Shown here: positions 42,781 to 54,900 of the stretch, piece after piece
Layout: each line of letters begins with the position of its first letter
Numbering within the stretch: the stretch's first letter is position 1
From: Dothistroma septosporum
Taxonomy: Eukaryota > Ascomycota > Dothideomycetes > Mycosphaerellales > Mycosphaerellaceae
Length of the DNA stretch: 64,000 nucleotides
Direction: 5' to 3'
Assembly (NCBI GenBank): GCA_002236755.2
Contig: NBZP02000035.1
Location: forward strand, 2,514,961-2,578,960
Notes under the pieces: generated by a model
What the model was told of the DNA's origin: nothing
Seen by the model: the letters and a program-made list of their open reading frames with translations, nothing else
The model's database searches: none
Translations under genes and position numbers: made by a program

Positions 42781-42820
42781 CTCGTCACATCAGCAGGAAG
42801 CTCGTCACATCAGCAGGAAG
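42781..42820. repeat. 20-bp perfect tandem duplication
   Basis: Two adjacent copies of CTCGTCACATCAGCAGGAAG, 59 bp right of the previous duplication and with the same unit length but a different sequence. Confidence 0.9.
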
Positions 42821-43267
42821 CTGGAGCCGAAGTGTATCTCTCGCCTTCTGTATGGGAGACAATATACTTACCGTGGTTTATGCTGGCTCCACTCAGCGAG
42901 AAGGAGAGACTGTAATGGCCTTTCTTGAATTGGCTTTTGTCCAAGTCCAGCGGCTGAGCTTTTTGTTGGATCGTAACAGGGTCTTGAGCGTAAGGTACAG
43001 CCTTCGCCTTTGCTGTAGCATTGGTCCTTCATTGCCACGTCGTTTGGGCCAGTCTGTTTGTGTAATTGCTCTGCGTCCCTTTCCTGGTCATGGTGGATGA
43101 CAAGAAGGCCAAGGACATGAACGTCAAAGTTGTCCATCCTCCCATCGTCCTCTCGCATTTCGGCTGCTACCCTTTCTCCTTCACGTCAGAGGGTTGGCAT
43201 CCCGCAACTTTCCATCCGCCACCTTCTATGCACGCCAACTTCTAGGCAAAGCTCACAGCAATTGGGC

Positions 43268-44978
43268 CTATTGCAGCAATCATTGCAGCAATCATTGCAG
43301 CAATTGCGCCCGTTGCAGCAATCGTTGCAGCAATCATTGCAGCAATTGCGCCCGTTGCAGCAATCATTGCAGCAATTGTACCTATTGCAGCAATCATTGC
43401 AGCAATTGCGCCCGTTGTAGCAATCGTTGCAGCAATCATTGCAGCAATTGCGCCCGTTGCAGCAATCATTGCAGCAATCATTGCAGCAATTGCGCCCGTT
43501 GTAGCAATCGTTGCAGCAATCATTGCAGCAATTGCGCCCGTTGCAGCAATCATTGCAGCAATCATTGCAGCAATTGCGCCCGTTGTAGCAATCGTTGCAG
43601 CAATCATTGCAGCAATTGCGCCCGTTGCAGCAATCATTGCAGCAATCATTGCAGCAATTGCGCCCGTTGTAGCAATCGTTGCAGCAATCATTGCAGCAAT
43701 TGCGCCCGTTGCNNNNNNNNNNNNNNNNNNNNNNNNNNNNNNNNNNNNNNNNNNNNNNNNNNNNNNNNNNNNNNNNNNNNNNNNNNNNNNNNNNNNNNNN
43801 NNNNNNNNNNNNNNNNNNNNNNNNNNNNNNNNNNNNNNNNNNNNNNNNNNNNNNNNNNNNNNNNNNNNNNNNNNNNNNNNNNNNNNNNNNNNNNNNNNNN
43901 NNNNNNNNNNNNNNNNNNNNNNNNNNNNNNNNNNNNNNNNNNNNNNNNNNNNNNNNNNNNNNNNNNNNNNNNNNNNNNNNNNNNNNNNNNNNNNNNNNNN
44001 NNNNNNNNNNNNNNNNNNNNNNNNNNNNNNNNNNNNNNNNNNNNNNNNNNNNNNNNNNNNNNNNNNNNNNNNNNNNNNNNNNNNNNNNNNNNNNNNNNNN
44101 NNNNNNNNNNNNNNNNNNNNNNNNNNNNNNNNNNNNNNNNNNNNNNNNNNNNNNNNNNNNNNNNNNNNNNNNNNNNNNNNNNNNNNNNNNNNNNNNNNNN
44201 NNNNNNNNNNNNNNNNNNNNNNNNNNNNNNNNNNNNNNNNNNNNNNNNNNNNNNNNNNNNNNNNNNNNNNNNNNNNNNNNNNNNNNNNNNNNNNNNNNNN
44301 NNNNNNNNNNNNNNNNNNNNNNNNNNNNNNNNNNNNNNNNNNNNNNNNNNNNNNNNNNNNNNNNNNNNNNNNNNNNNNNNNNNNNNNNNNNNNNNNNNNN
44401 NNNNNNNNNNNNNNNNNNNNNNNNNNNNNNNNNNNNNNNNNNNNNNNNNNNNNNNNNNNNNNNNNNNNNNNNNNNNNNNNNNNNNNNNNNNNNNNNNNNN
44501 NNNNNNNNNNNNNNNNNNNNNNNNNNNNNNNNNNNNNNNNNNNNNNNNNNNNNNNNNNNNNNNNNNNNNNNNNNNNNNNNNNNNNNNNNNNNNNNNNNNN
44601 NNNNNNNNNNNNNNNNNNNNNNNNNNNNNNNNNNNNNNNNNNNNNNNNNNNNNNNNNNNNCAATCATTGCAGCAATTGCGCCCGTTGCAGCAATCGTTGC
44701 AGCAATCATTGCAGCAATTGCGCCCGTTGCAGCAATCGTTGCAGCAATCATTGCAGCAATTGCAGCAATTGCGCCCATTGCAGCAATCATTGCAGCAATT
44801 GCGCCCGTTGCAGCAATCGTTGCAGCAATCGTTGCAGCAATTATTGCAGCAATTGCAGCAATTGCGCCCATTGCAGCAATCGTTGCAGCAATTATTGCAG
44901 CAATCGTTGCAGCAATTGCGCCCATTGTAGCAATTATTGTAGCAATTGCATCTATTGCAGCAATCATTGCAGCAATGG
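43268..44978. repeat. Large tandem array of a 12-bp word in 84-bp higher-order units
   Basis: Basic word TTGCAGCAATCA or TTGCAGCAATCG with interspersed TTGCGCCCG words. The marker GCGCCCGTTGTAG recurs at 43408, 43492, 43576 and 43660, an exact 84-bp period (seven 12-mers). Right of the gap (44661 on) the same words continue with less regular order. Because 12 and 84 are multiples of three and the words hold no stops, long open frames occur on both strands; these are artefacts. The array contains an assembly gap. Confidence 0.92.
43713..44660. other. Assembly gap of 948 N inside the tandem array
   Basis: All bases are N. The true array length is unknown; 948 is a multiple of 12 but may be only an estimate. 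Confidence 1.
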
Positions 44979-44979
44979 G

Positions 44980-45160
44980 CCCGTTGCAGCAATCATTGCA
45001 ACAATGATTGCAGCAATAGGCCCGTTGCAGCAACGATTGCAACAATGATTGCAGCAATGGGCCCGTTGCAGCAACGATTGCAACAATGATTGCAGCAATG
45101 GGCCCGTTGCAGCAACGATTGCAACAATTATTGCAGCAATAAGGCTCATTGCAACAACAC
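44980..45160. repeat. 41-bp-period tandem array, edge of the same repeat field
   Basis: The word CCCGTTGCAGCAA recurs at 44980, 45021, 45062 and 45103, a 41-bp period, with TTGCAACAATGATTGCAGCA between. It is built from the same words as the neighbouring 84-bp array, but with a unit that is not a multiple of three. Confidence 0.85.
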
Positions 45161-45914
45161 CGACAGCACTTTAGCCTGTCGCAGCTTGACCTATTCCCAG
45201 ACAGAATCACGGGGGTTGACTCCGAGTTCCGGGAGCTCTCTGAAGGCTACCGGGTCTGCGCGCCACCGACTGGGCTGCATGTTGCCATGGACAAGAAACA
45301 TCTTGACGGCCAAGACGAAGGCCAGCCGACACTGCTCGAAACACTTTACACTTCTCGGCGTTGACATTGGGAACGAGATCGAAGGCGAGACGGCCGTCTA
45401 AACGATTCCACGCTTGAAACGTTCGCCGACGCTTCAGGAGCTACCTACAAAGTGCATGACCAACGGAGTAATGCTTCATGAAGATGCTGCGACAGGATGA
45501 GCTGGTGGCGCTGTCATTAGATGATGAGATTGAGCGTAATTTCTATGTAATACTCCCGGAATCGAGGAGACCGCTGTATGGGATGCATCTCTTCTGATCG
45601 GGTCGGTCGCTTGTATCGAGTGCGTTGTGACACCGTCTCCAGCTGCCCCACCCATGTCAGGATATGAAGCGCTGTACGGGAACTGTCGATGAGATAGAGA
45701 TTCTCGCACGGTGGTGGTGGACGTGGACCACACGCGGGTTGCTTCTCCGAGCTTCACTGCGGCTGCAGCCGCACTGTCACATGCAACGGAAGACCATCAT
45801 CTCACGTCGGATGTCATACTTGCGACAGAAGACCACCGCTGTTCTCAAAAACTACCACATACACCGCGCATATCGTCACATACACCCAAATACCATACAA
45901 AAAGACTTTCAATC
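45161..45914. other. Intergenic, no gene seen
   Basis: Between the repeat field and the frame-broken gene. No supported coding region. Confidence 0.45.
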
Positions 45915-46902
45915 ATGTCCAAGGTCAATCGGAATTTCACTTCCTCACATTCGCCGTATCAACCCAATTTAGAGGCTCCACCTCAACTCACGGCATGAGA
46001 ACATTCCCCACTCTCACGACTACTGCACTCTGTATTCCCAAGCAGGAGACCTTCGACTTCAGCAGACTACCCCGGGAGATCCGCAATCAGATCAGCCATC
46101 TGACCTATCAGGACACTGGCACTGAGCTGACTCCTCATGGTCTCTACGGCTGGCTTCGAGTTAGTAGAGCTCGCCGTCTCCTCGCACCCGCCTCCGACTT
46201 CCGCGTAGACTCACCGCAACATTACTCTGCCGAACCCGCGCTCCGCCACTGCTGACGAGTACAACGACCTTGAGAGGGGCGTCGCGAGAGCCGTTGACAG
46301 CTCATTCGGCATCGCAATGACCGGCAAAGAAGGCCGCGATGTAGTGCTTTCCAAAATGGCGCGCACAGTCCTCGTTTATGACTCCAGCGCTACGAGCATC
46401 TTGCCCGGCGGTCTCCGGACTGGCATGGCCAGCAACTCAGAGCATCCCTTTGCCAACGAAATGCCACGGACGCCAAAGCTCGTTGCCCGAAGTGTCGGAG
46501 AAGTGGTAGTTCGCCTGAGCCAGAAGCTTCCTCTCGACCTCCTGGCTGGCTTCGCTATGGTAAAGGACTTGCGCGGCATCCAGAACCCCCAAGGTCCGCT
46601 TGATGGGCCACGATGGTCAGCGTTGTGGTGTGGTCGACATCACAGACCACGCCTACGCCGAACGTAAGCTCGTGTACTCGGTGTATGAGACTTGCAAGAC
46701 CGGAAAGATGCCGTGGCCAGCTAATATGACTCATTGGGAGTGGTATTACGCCCCGACTCGTGTGGAATGGGATGATGTTGCTGCTATGTGGTGGTCCGAG
46801 GAGGTCCAGCATGAGGAAGAAAGTGTCTCTGGAGCCGACCTCAATCCAGATGCCAAGTGGCGTAGCACCGTCGGCCTTCTGGACGTATTCCTCTACCGCT
46901 GA
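45915..46902 (+). pseudogene. 2EXR/F-box-like protein gene broken by two frame changes
   Basis: Three consecutive frames carry one protein. Frame 1 (ATG 45995, or 45915 in another frame) includes FDFSRLPREIRNQISHLTYQ, the start typical of fungal 2EXR/F-box-like domains. Frame 2 runs ATADEYNDLERGVARAV to VKDLRGIQNP. Frame 3 runs KVRLMGHDGQRCGVVDITD to STVGLLDVFLYR, ending at 46902. The first change lies between 46209 and 46252; the second fits one surplus base in a five-C run at 46586-46590. Both shifts go the same way. Either a young pseudogene or two base errors next to a poorly assembled repeat. Function unknown. Confidence 0.55.
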
Positions 46903-47254
46903 TCGCCGAGCAAGACGAATTGGCGAAAATGAAGAGATTGAACGGTGTGGAGGAGTTCCAGAAGACTGAGAATACAAATCGGTTTCGGGAAGAACGAAGG
47001 CAACAATAGGGACGGCGGCATTGGGCTCGAGTCGGCTCAGATGATCTCTTATGCTCCGGGATTTACAGTTGATGCTCCGAGAGAGATATTCGTGTACCAT
47101 ACATACAACATTCAGGGTTCTCCTCCAGCGATTGTGTTGTCCTTCGAGCAATGATGTCGTCTTGTCATGCCTTGATAACCTTATCATTGTCCTGTGATCA
47201 GCATTTGCAGTGTGGCCCGCGTGTCAGACTGGCCTGTGCTGTTACAGTGCCTGT
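46903..47254. other. Intergenic, no gene seen
   Basis: Convergent gap between the frame-broken gene and the coiled-coil gene. No supported coding region. Confidence 0.5.
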
Positions 47255-50200
47255 TCACACATCCACATCTCCATCGGTGCGTGCGCGCTGTCTCGGTGTA
47301 TCGACATGTGTCGGAGATCGTGGTCGCTTGGAGCTACCTCCACCCACAGTATTGCGGGCAGCATATTCTTGTTTCTGCTTCTCCCACTCGTTGAGTCTCC
47401 TCCTAGCCTCCAAAGCCACTTCTGGTCTGCCGCTGTCCCAGTATACGAGCATCTGATCAGTGAGATCAGCCAGTAGAAAGAACTCCGTGCACGCGGCAGT
47501 CAAAGTTTCCCAGAGCATGTCATTTTCGTCTTTGATACCCGCAAAGCGTTTGCAAACGTCCTGCATCTTGAGAGTCATGTCTCTGTATTCGGTTAGCTGA
47601 ACTTGCAGGTCTTGAAGCTTTGCCACGTCGGTGTGATTCTTCTTCGCTTCGTCCTGTGAGAAGGTTAGCTTGGGGGCTTCCAGATCGGCTCGAAACTGTT
47701 CACCTTGCTCATTCCCTCGCTGTTCTCGAAGAAAACATCGAGGAGGAGAGTCTGAAGCTTGCTGTGGGCGGCCTGGCTGGCTTTGGCTTTGGTGACAGAG
47801 GTCTTCAACTGTTGTACCTCTTGCTGCATTCCGGCTTGAGACTTCTTGAGCTTGCCATCGTATTCCTGCTGTAGTATCGAACGAGTCTGCTGTTCTTTCT
47901 CAATTGCCGCTTGGCGGAGATCTCTCAGCTCGTCCCGATATGTGGCCAGATTCCTCTCAATCTTCTGTTCGAGGTCCTTCTTCTGGGTATCAGCTGCGGT
48001 GCGGGCGTCGTTGAGTTCCTGATTGATATTGTCCTTGGCTTCCTGGTGTTGCGAGCGCAGTTTATTCCAAGCCGTGTGCCACTGTTCCTCACGCTTTTCA
48101 GCTGCCGCATCGTTGTCATGCTCTTCCTTGCGCAGCTTCGCCCTCCACTCTTGAACCAGCTTCTCTCCATTGGACTTGAACTTTGCATTGGCACCATTCA
48201 ATGTGCTTTCCCACTCTTGGGTCAGCTTCTTCTTGGCTTCTTGGTGGCCAGTGTTGGCCTCATTGAGCTTTCGCTCCCAAATTTGCTCCAGCTTCGCTTC
48301 CTTGGTCTTGTGACTTGCATTGGCATCGTTCAGCTTGCTTTCCCAATGTTGGATCAGTTTCTTCTTGACTGCCTGGTGGCCAGTGTGGGCCTCGTTGAGC
48401 TTTCCTTGCCACTGCTGAGCCAGCTCCTGCTTGGTGGCCTGATGCGATGCAGCGGAGTCATTCAGTTTCTTTGTCCACTCATGGACAAGTGCTTCGTGTG
48501 TTGTCTCGTGGCCCGTGTGGGCCTCGTTGAGCTTTCTTTGCCACTGCTGAGCCAGCTCCTGCTTGGTGGCCTGATGCGATGCAGCAGAGTCTTTCAGCTT
48601 CTTTGTCCACTCATGGACAAGAGCTTCCTTTGTTGTCTTGTGGTCAGTGTGGGCCTTGTTGAGCTTTCTCTCCCATTGTTGAGCCAGCTCCTTCTCGGTT
48701 GCCTGATGTGATGCGGCGAAGTCATTCAGTTCCTTTGTCCACTCATGGACAAGTGCTTCCTTGGCTATCTCGTGGTCAGATTGAGCCTGTTCGAGCTTCC
48801 ACTCCCATTGTTGAGCCAGCTCTTTCTCGGTTGCCTGATGTGATGCGGCGAAGTCATTCAGCTTCTTTGTACACTCATGGACAAGTGCTTCCTTGGCTAT
48901 CTCGTGGTCAGATTGAGCCTGTTCGAGCTTCCGCTGGTACCGAGCAGCAAGCTCTGTCTCGAGGCTAGCCTCAGCTTGACTGTGCTGCTCGCGAAGGTGT
49001 TGAAGTTCGACCTTGTGAGCCTTCTCCAATGAGGCCTTTGTTTCTGTGCAGGCCTCTCCCAGCTTCAGCTCCGCCGCTTGGTTCGTACGGGCCTCAGCTT
49101 GACTGTACTGCTCGCGAAGGTGTTGGAGTTCGACCTTGTGAGCCTTCTCCAATGAGGCCGTTGTTTCTGTGCAGGCCTCTTCCAACTTCAGCTCCGCCGC
49201 TTGCTTCGTACGGGCCTCAGCTTCACTGTGCTGCTTACGAAGGTGTTCAATCTCGACCTTGTGAGCCCCCTCTAATATGGTCTTTGTACTAGCTCGGACC
49301 TCTTCCAACTTCAGCTCCGCCGCTTGCTTCGTACGGGCCTCAGCTTCACTATGCTGCTTACGAAGGTGTTCAATCTCGACCTTGTGAGCCCCCTCCAATG
49401 TGGTCTTGGTACTGGCTCGGGCCTCTTCCAACTTGGTATGCAGAGCCTGATTGGCACTTGCCTCAGCTTGACTGTGCTGCTCGCGAAGACTCTGGATTTC
49501 GGCGTTATGGACTTCTTCCAAAGCGGCCTTTGTGCTCGCACGAGCCTCCTCCAGCTTTCTTACCCAATCATCGTTGGCGCGTGATTGGGCTTGACGATAC
49601 TCTTCGCCGATCATTGTGAGTTCATCTTGGTGAGAGTTCTGCAGGTCCGCCTTTGTGCGGGAGTGCGCCTCTTCAAGCTCGCTTCGGAGCCTGTCTTGCA
49701 CATTGGTCGTGGCTTGAATGTGTTTCGTGCGCAGTTCCTCCATGGCAGCCTCATGAGCCGTGCGCAGCTCCTCCATGACAGTATTGTGTTCCATGCGCAG
49801 CTCCTTCGTGGCAGTGTTGTGTTCCGTGCGCAGCTCCTCCATGACAGTGTTGTGAGCCGTGCGCCGCACCTCAATGGCAGTGTTGTGAGCCGTTGTAAGA
49901 TCGGACTTTGCCTGGCTGTACTTGATTGACCATCTCGAATTAAGACTGGTCTGCGTCTCTTCGTGCTCCTTGCGAAGTCGCGCTTGATCTGCGACCGCCG
50001 CCTTTTCAAAGAGTCGAAGTCTCTCCTCGCCTGCACTGCAGTCATGCTCCCGCTGAGTCAAGTCGGCCACGAGCTTGAAGTTTCGTCGCTGTAGTGTGGT
50101 GATATCCACGGATTGTTGCTCACCATGGCGTTTCAATCGCACAGATTGATCCAGGAGTTGGTCAGCGACACATTTCAAGAAGGATGTCACTGTAATGCCA

Positions 50201-51185
50201 GCCTCGCAAACCAGCTTCACCCCAAAGGTGTCACAGCGGTCTTGGATGTCCTCTCGGATGGCATTGAAGTCGGCCTGGGCTGCTTTGGCGGAGTCCACGT
50301 CCCTGTAAGAAGCCACGGGTTAGTCAGGCGCGAAGAGTCTCCAGCAGTACAGTGATACTTGCTTGCGGAGCGCGATCACGGTGAGCCCAGCCTCGCCAAT
50401 CTCGCGCTTGATCCGACCTATTGCTTCTTCCAAGCGCCTCTTTTCTTGTGACTTTGCGTTGATAGAAGTACACTGTTCTTCATACTCCTTCTTCAGGTTG
50501 TTGATCATTGTTTGCTGGCCTTTACCTTTCTGAATCAAGTGGTCAAGGTCCTTCTGTCGCTGATCGACAATCGACTGGCGGGCAGTCAGACTCTTGGTCT
50601 TGGTTTGTAGGTCCCAGTCCAATTGCTCCGACTGATTCGAAAGGGTGCTCAACAGCTTCGCATCAGCTTCCAGATCATGTTCCTTCGTCACAATGACTTT
50701 CCGTAAGTCTTCGACTTCCCGTCGACTCTTCGAAAGCTGCATGTCCGTACCACCAAGCTCTTTCTTCTTGAGAGCCAGTTCTTGCATGGATATCTTGACT
50801 TTACCGGTGCTGGCCTGGATCTTGTCCATGACCTGGGTGTTCATTAGCCATGCGTACACAGTGGAGGATGTTACCGAGTGCAGAGGCTGCGGTATATCCG
50901 TCTCTTCAAGGGTCTCCATACACACCTCTTTCCATGATCGGCAGACCGTCAGCTCGGTATCCTTGGACTTGATGAGGGCCTCGAGTTCGGCGATCTTGGC
51001 AGTGGAGCCGTCATCGTTGGCTTCAAGTTGCGACAGCAGTGTGTGTATCATCTGAGAGGTGTCAGATCGTCGCTGCATCGAACAAGCTTCTCCATACTTA
51101 CGTCGTTGTGCTCGTTGTCGAAGTCGTTGGAAGCCGTTTGCAGCAGCTGTTGGAGCTGTTCGAGCCAGTCTTGTACGTCTGGCAT
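47255..51185 (-). CDS. Giant coiled-coil protein with internal repeats, unknown function
   Basis: Exons 51102-51185, 50351-51051, 47704-50302 and 47255-47653 give 1260 residues; introns are 48 to 50 nt with good donors and branch sites (for example CTGACTAAC before 50302). The start gives MPDVQDWLEQLQQLLQ. Nearly the whole chain is charged helix. It holds 11-residue repeats (HNTVMEELRTA type, DNA about 49740-49900), 41-residue repeats (KVEIEHLRKQHSEAEARTKQ, about 48960-49560) and 44-residue repeats (ALVHEWTKKL ... SAASHQATKQELAQQW, about 48150-48960). Periods of 11 and 44 suit hendecad coils. The C-terminus is basic and Pro/Arg-rich (SSKRPRSPTHVDTPRQRAR), possibly nuclear. No motor or ATPase motif. 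It is head-to-head with the SNF2-like gene. Confidence 0.8.
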
Positions 51186-51976
51186 TGTCGAAGAGGCTGC
51201 TGCGGCTGCTATGATATTTGGTCTTGATTAATGATGATCAGGTCTCATCTGTCGATGTGATCACGCACCTCTCTGTTCGTCCCTCTTGCGGTCCGTCGCG
51301 ACCTTTCGATGACTGTTACGGGTGTAGGCCAAAGCCTTTGAATTCGGCATGGCGTTATGAGACTGGCTGTACTGATTGGGGACTTGTGTGAGTTCGAGTG
51401 GTGTGTGGTTGTTGGGCGGGCAGTTGCAGTTGAGCGTTCGGTAATGGAGGCGGCTTCCTGCAGCCGCGCAAGGCTCTCGCGCTAGCAAACCTTATTGTCA
51501 AGACCACGCAAACGATTGGGTGATTGAGTCGCGTATTGAAGAGAGTAACACATGACTCGTGCCCGACGGCGCACATGTGCACATGCATCCTCATTGATAA
51601 GCATCCGCATCTGCAAAGTCGTTTCTACCCACCAACACCACTATTCAACACCATCCACCAACACCATCCACCAACAACATCCACCAACAACGTCCACCAA
51701 CACCACCATTCAACACCATCCACCAACACCACCCACCAACACCACCCACCAACACCACCGTTCAACGCCACCGTTCAACGCCACCGTTCAACACCATCCA
51801 CCAACACCACCGCTCAACACCACCGCTCAACACCACCGCTCAACACCACCGTTCAACACCACCAATAGCGGCAAGACAACCACCGCCGAAAACGACAACC
51901 AACTACGCGCCTCCCACCCTTGCCACACGTCTCACATCATTTGCTTGGACTGGTCTAGTCGTCGTACGCCACCATC
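51186..51976. promoter_or_regulatory. Shared promoter of the coiled-coil and SNF2-like genes
   Basis: Divergent 791-bp region between two start codons. It contains the CA-rich repeat listed separately. The SNF2-like start sits in a good context (CCACCATCATGG style). No specific transcription-factor site recognised. Confidence 0.6.
51628..51868. repeat. CA-rich imperfect tandem repeat in divergent promoter
   Basis: About 240 bp of CCACCAACACCAT, CCACCAACAACGT and TTCAACACCACCG words, mostly 12 to 15 bp, almost free of G on the plus strand. It lies about 110 to 350 bp before the SNF2-like ATG, so it may be in the 5' UTR or core promoter. Confidence 0.85.
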
Positions 51977-54900
51977 ATGGGCGACAACACGATGAAGCTG
52001 GAGCAGGAGCCGGAGCCAGGTGTGCAGTCTGACCATGACAGTGACTTCATCAAGGACGACATCTTTGCCAGAGTCAACAAGAGAAATATGACGATCGAGG
52101 TTCGAGGCGACGAGGTCCTTCCGACCCTGCCGCACGTCTTCACGATGGACGAGGTCATTGCGATCGTTAAAGAAGTCCTACAACCTCGTCAAGTCGCCAC
52201 AATCCTCGATCATGGGGCGATGGAAGAAGAGCAGGAGGCCCACGCTGGCTTAGATGGTCTCGATCTTGAGGATGGAGAGGAGGAACAAGCATCAGCGGTA
52301 AGTCAAGCTGGACCTCCATGATGATCATGTGCTGACTTATGCTAGCTCTTCATCCAGTCCGTTCGCGACAGTGGACCCCTCGAAAATGCCCCCAGTAGCA
52401 GAGGAATGCCAATCCAGCGCGGAGCTCCTCTCGGCGCCGTGTACGAAGCACACCGAACATTACATCTGGTGGGCGGCTATTTGGGCTTCGACAACGGCGG
52501 TACACTCCGCGACTACATCCTTTCTGGACATTTCTTGGCGTCATATGTCATCTTCGAGTCGTATGGTCTCGAAGCACTCAAGCCGAAGGACTGGTTGAAT
52601 CATCTTGATAATGATGCCATGCAGCGCGAGTACCAGGCAGTTTGCGACCAGTCTAGAAGCTTCGCACAGATGCTGGACGAGGCACAGCGCAAGTGGCCAT
52701 CTGCATCGGCCATCTCCGAAAGTGGCCAAAAGAAACTTTCCGATGCTGAAAAGAAGAAGATCAACTCCGAGATGATGGGCTTCCTGGCGTACTGGCACAT
52801 CAACGCAATCGCCCGCAATGATATTCCCCGCGACGTTGAAGACCAGCTCCGACAACGATTCTTCTCGTCGGGCACACCGGAACTGCCTGGAGCGAAACAC
52901 CCTTCGCCTTCATATAGGCCAGCCTGGACTCATGCGGAGGACGAGGTGCCACTCCTCGAGGCTGGAAACCGCGTGTACCAGGTGCTGAAGCATGTTTGGC
53001 GCGAACGCACCCAGCTGGCCAAATTCTACTTTGATGAGATCACGGCCGACTCCAGGAGGCTCAACATGCATTTCCGCTCCTCACGATCTATCCCTTCGTG
53101 GATGCGTGAAGTCGAGAAGCCCATATACGAAGCTCTTCCTGAGGCTCAAGCAAAAGCGAATTTGCGGAAGCCCATTGCGCCAAAGACTATCAGGCTTCTT
53201 TGGGACAAGGATGCCCAAGAGCAGGCTTTGGAGGGAAACGAAGTCGCACAGGAAATATACGAGGCGAAGTTGAAACACATCAAAGAACATCTCAAGGCCG
53301 AAGCTAGCCTCCATTCGGATCCACGAAAGTTTGAGAACGAAGCGATCTGGCGCGATTGTGTCCGGAGCCAGCTTCGACTCCAAAAGTTCTTAGACAAGGG
53401 TCGCCTGGTGTTGACTCTGAAGAGTCTGATGATCCGGACAAAGCAGGTCGAAAGCAATCGTTATCTGTTCAGCGACGGCCGAAATACCGAGCCGCACCAT
53501 GAACTGCAGCGAATCATCGACGAAGAGGACGACATCTGCATCGTGTACACTGTAGAGCCTTGGGACCTCGAGCTCTCCGATATGAGCGAAATCCCCGGGT
53601 TCGAACATGTTGGGCTATACGGTGATGCTAATGCCTGGGTCACGCCTGCTGAGGGCGGCGGATTCATCGTGCACGATCGATCTGCTGCTGAAGAGAATAT
53701 GGTACAGCCCGAACCCATCGAAGGCATCGTAAATGTTTTTTCATCAACCGCTAAGCCTCCGCCATTGCCGGAGCAGGCCAATCTGGCCGCTGTCTCCACA
53801 GCTCAGCAGACCTCTGTAGCACAAGTTGGTGACATTGCCATGGCTGATGCCGAAGTTTCGACCCAGGCCGGGCCACAACCGGAGCCTGTTGCTCCTTCCG
53901 TCACCTCCACGGACCAGCAGACGCGTGCAGTGGCTGGTGCTGCTGCTGTCTCTGCGCCCATCGCTCCAATCTCGACAGCGGCATCGGGGCCTGCCAGGCG
54001 AACGACGATGCGCGCTCAACTGCCCACTGGCAGGCGTCCGGAGCCCAATGATATCAAGAGACTGCAGGACCGGCTTCGACATCTGAAGGTCACCAAGAGA
54101 CCATTCCTGGATCCCGAGACGCTCTTCGGCACCTCCAAAGAGGCCAGAGCGAAGGCCAGAGCATATCACGACAACAAGCCCCTTGCGACAGAGCAAAATA
54201 AGATTGAGTATACGATCAATCTCATCGAGAGAACACTTTCGCAATTTCCAGAGTCCCACAAAGCCATCGACTTCAAGCCTCCTAGGTCCAAGAACAAACT
54301 TATCAAAGCTTACCGCAGTCTGACGACGGCACACAAGGCGGTTCACGACGAGGCAATCGTGTCCGTCGACCCCGAAGAGGCCGAGGCCGGTGTGGAGAGC
54401 CTGGACATGCTCGCCGCATCTCTACAAGGCGGATCACCCACACAGATTGGACCCTTTGTGGACGATGCAGCTGCGTATCTGCTCGCGAAGCCGAATGGAA
54501 ACACTCATCCACGAGATCCGAACGTCCCGGTCTACAACGTGGGTATCTTTGGTCCCGACTCCAACATTTCTCTTTATCCACATCAACTTAACGGTCTGGC
54601 CTACATGCAAGCTCATCAGCGCTCAGGGATATCATTGCCCGATAACGCCACAGATCAGCAGAAGGCCGCCGCCTCTGCCATCCAGGATCAGTGTGGACTG
54701 ATGACCAATGGAGCCATCGTGCGGGACATTACAGGTTTCGGTAAGACTCGTCTGATCGCGGCAGACGCAACGCTGGACGCCATGTATGCCAAAGACATGG
54801 TCAATGGCGAACAGGTCTATCGGCCGAAGCTGGTCTTGACCTTGACCGAAGAGCTGGCTTTGCAGACTGCAGCAGAGTTTGTGTCATCAGGCTGCAGCAA

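Noticed and set aside
43268..45160. CRISPR-like look of regularly spaced repeats
   Set aside because: No unique spacers; the units are simple 12-bp words. The genome is eukaryotic.
43186..45210. Very long open frames on both strands through the repeat array and the N gap (Cys/Asn-rich, Gln/Ser/Leu-rich or Ala/Ile-rich)
   Set aside because: They arise because the repeat word has no stop in any frame and because N is read through. No start context, no natural composition.
47911..48711. 266-codon plus-strand frame, Leu/Val-rich with repeats
   Set aside because: Antisense shadow of the repetitive coiled-coil gene; its apparent repeats mirror the coding repeats.
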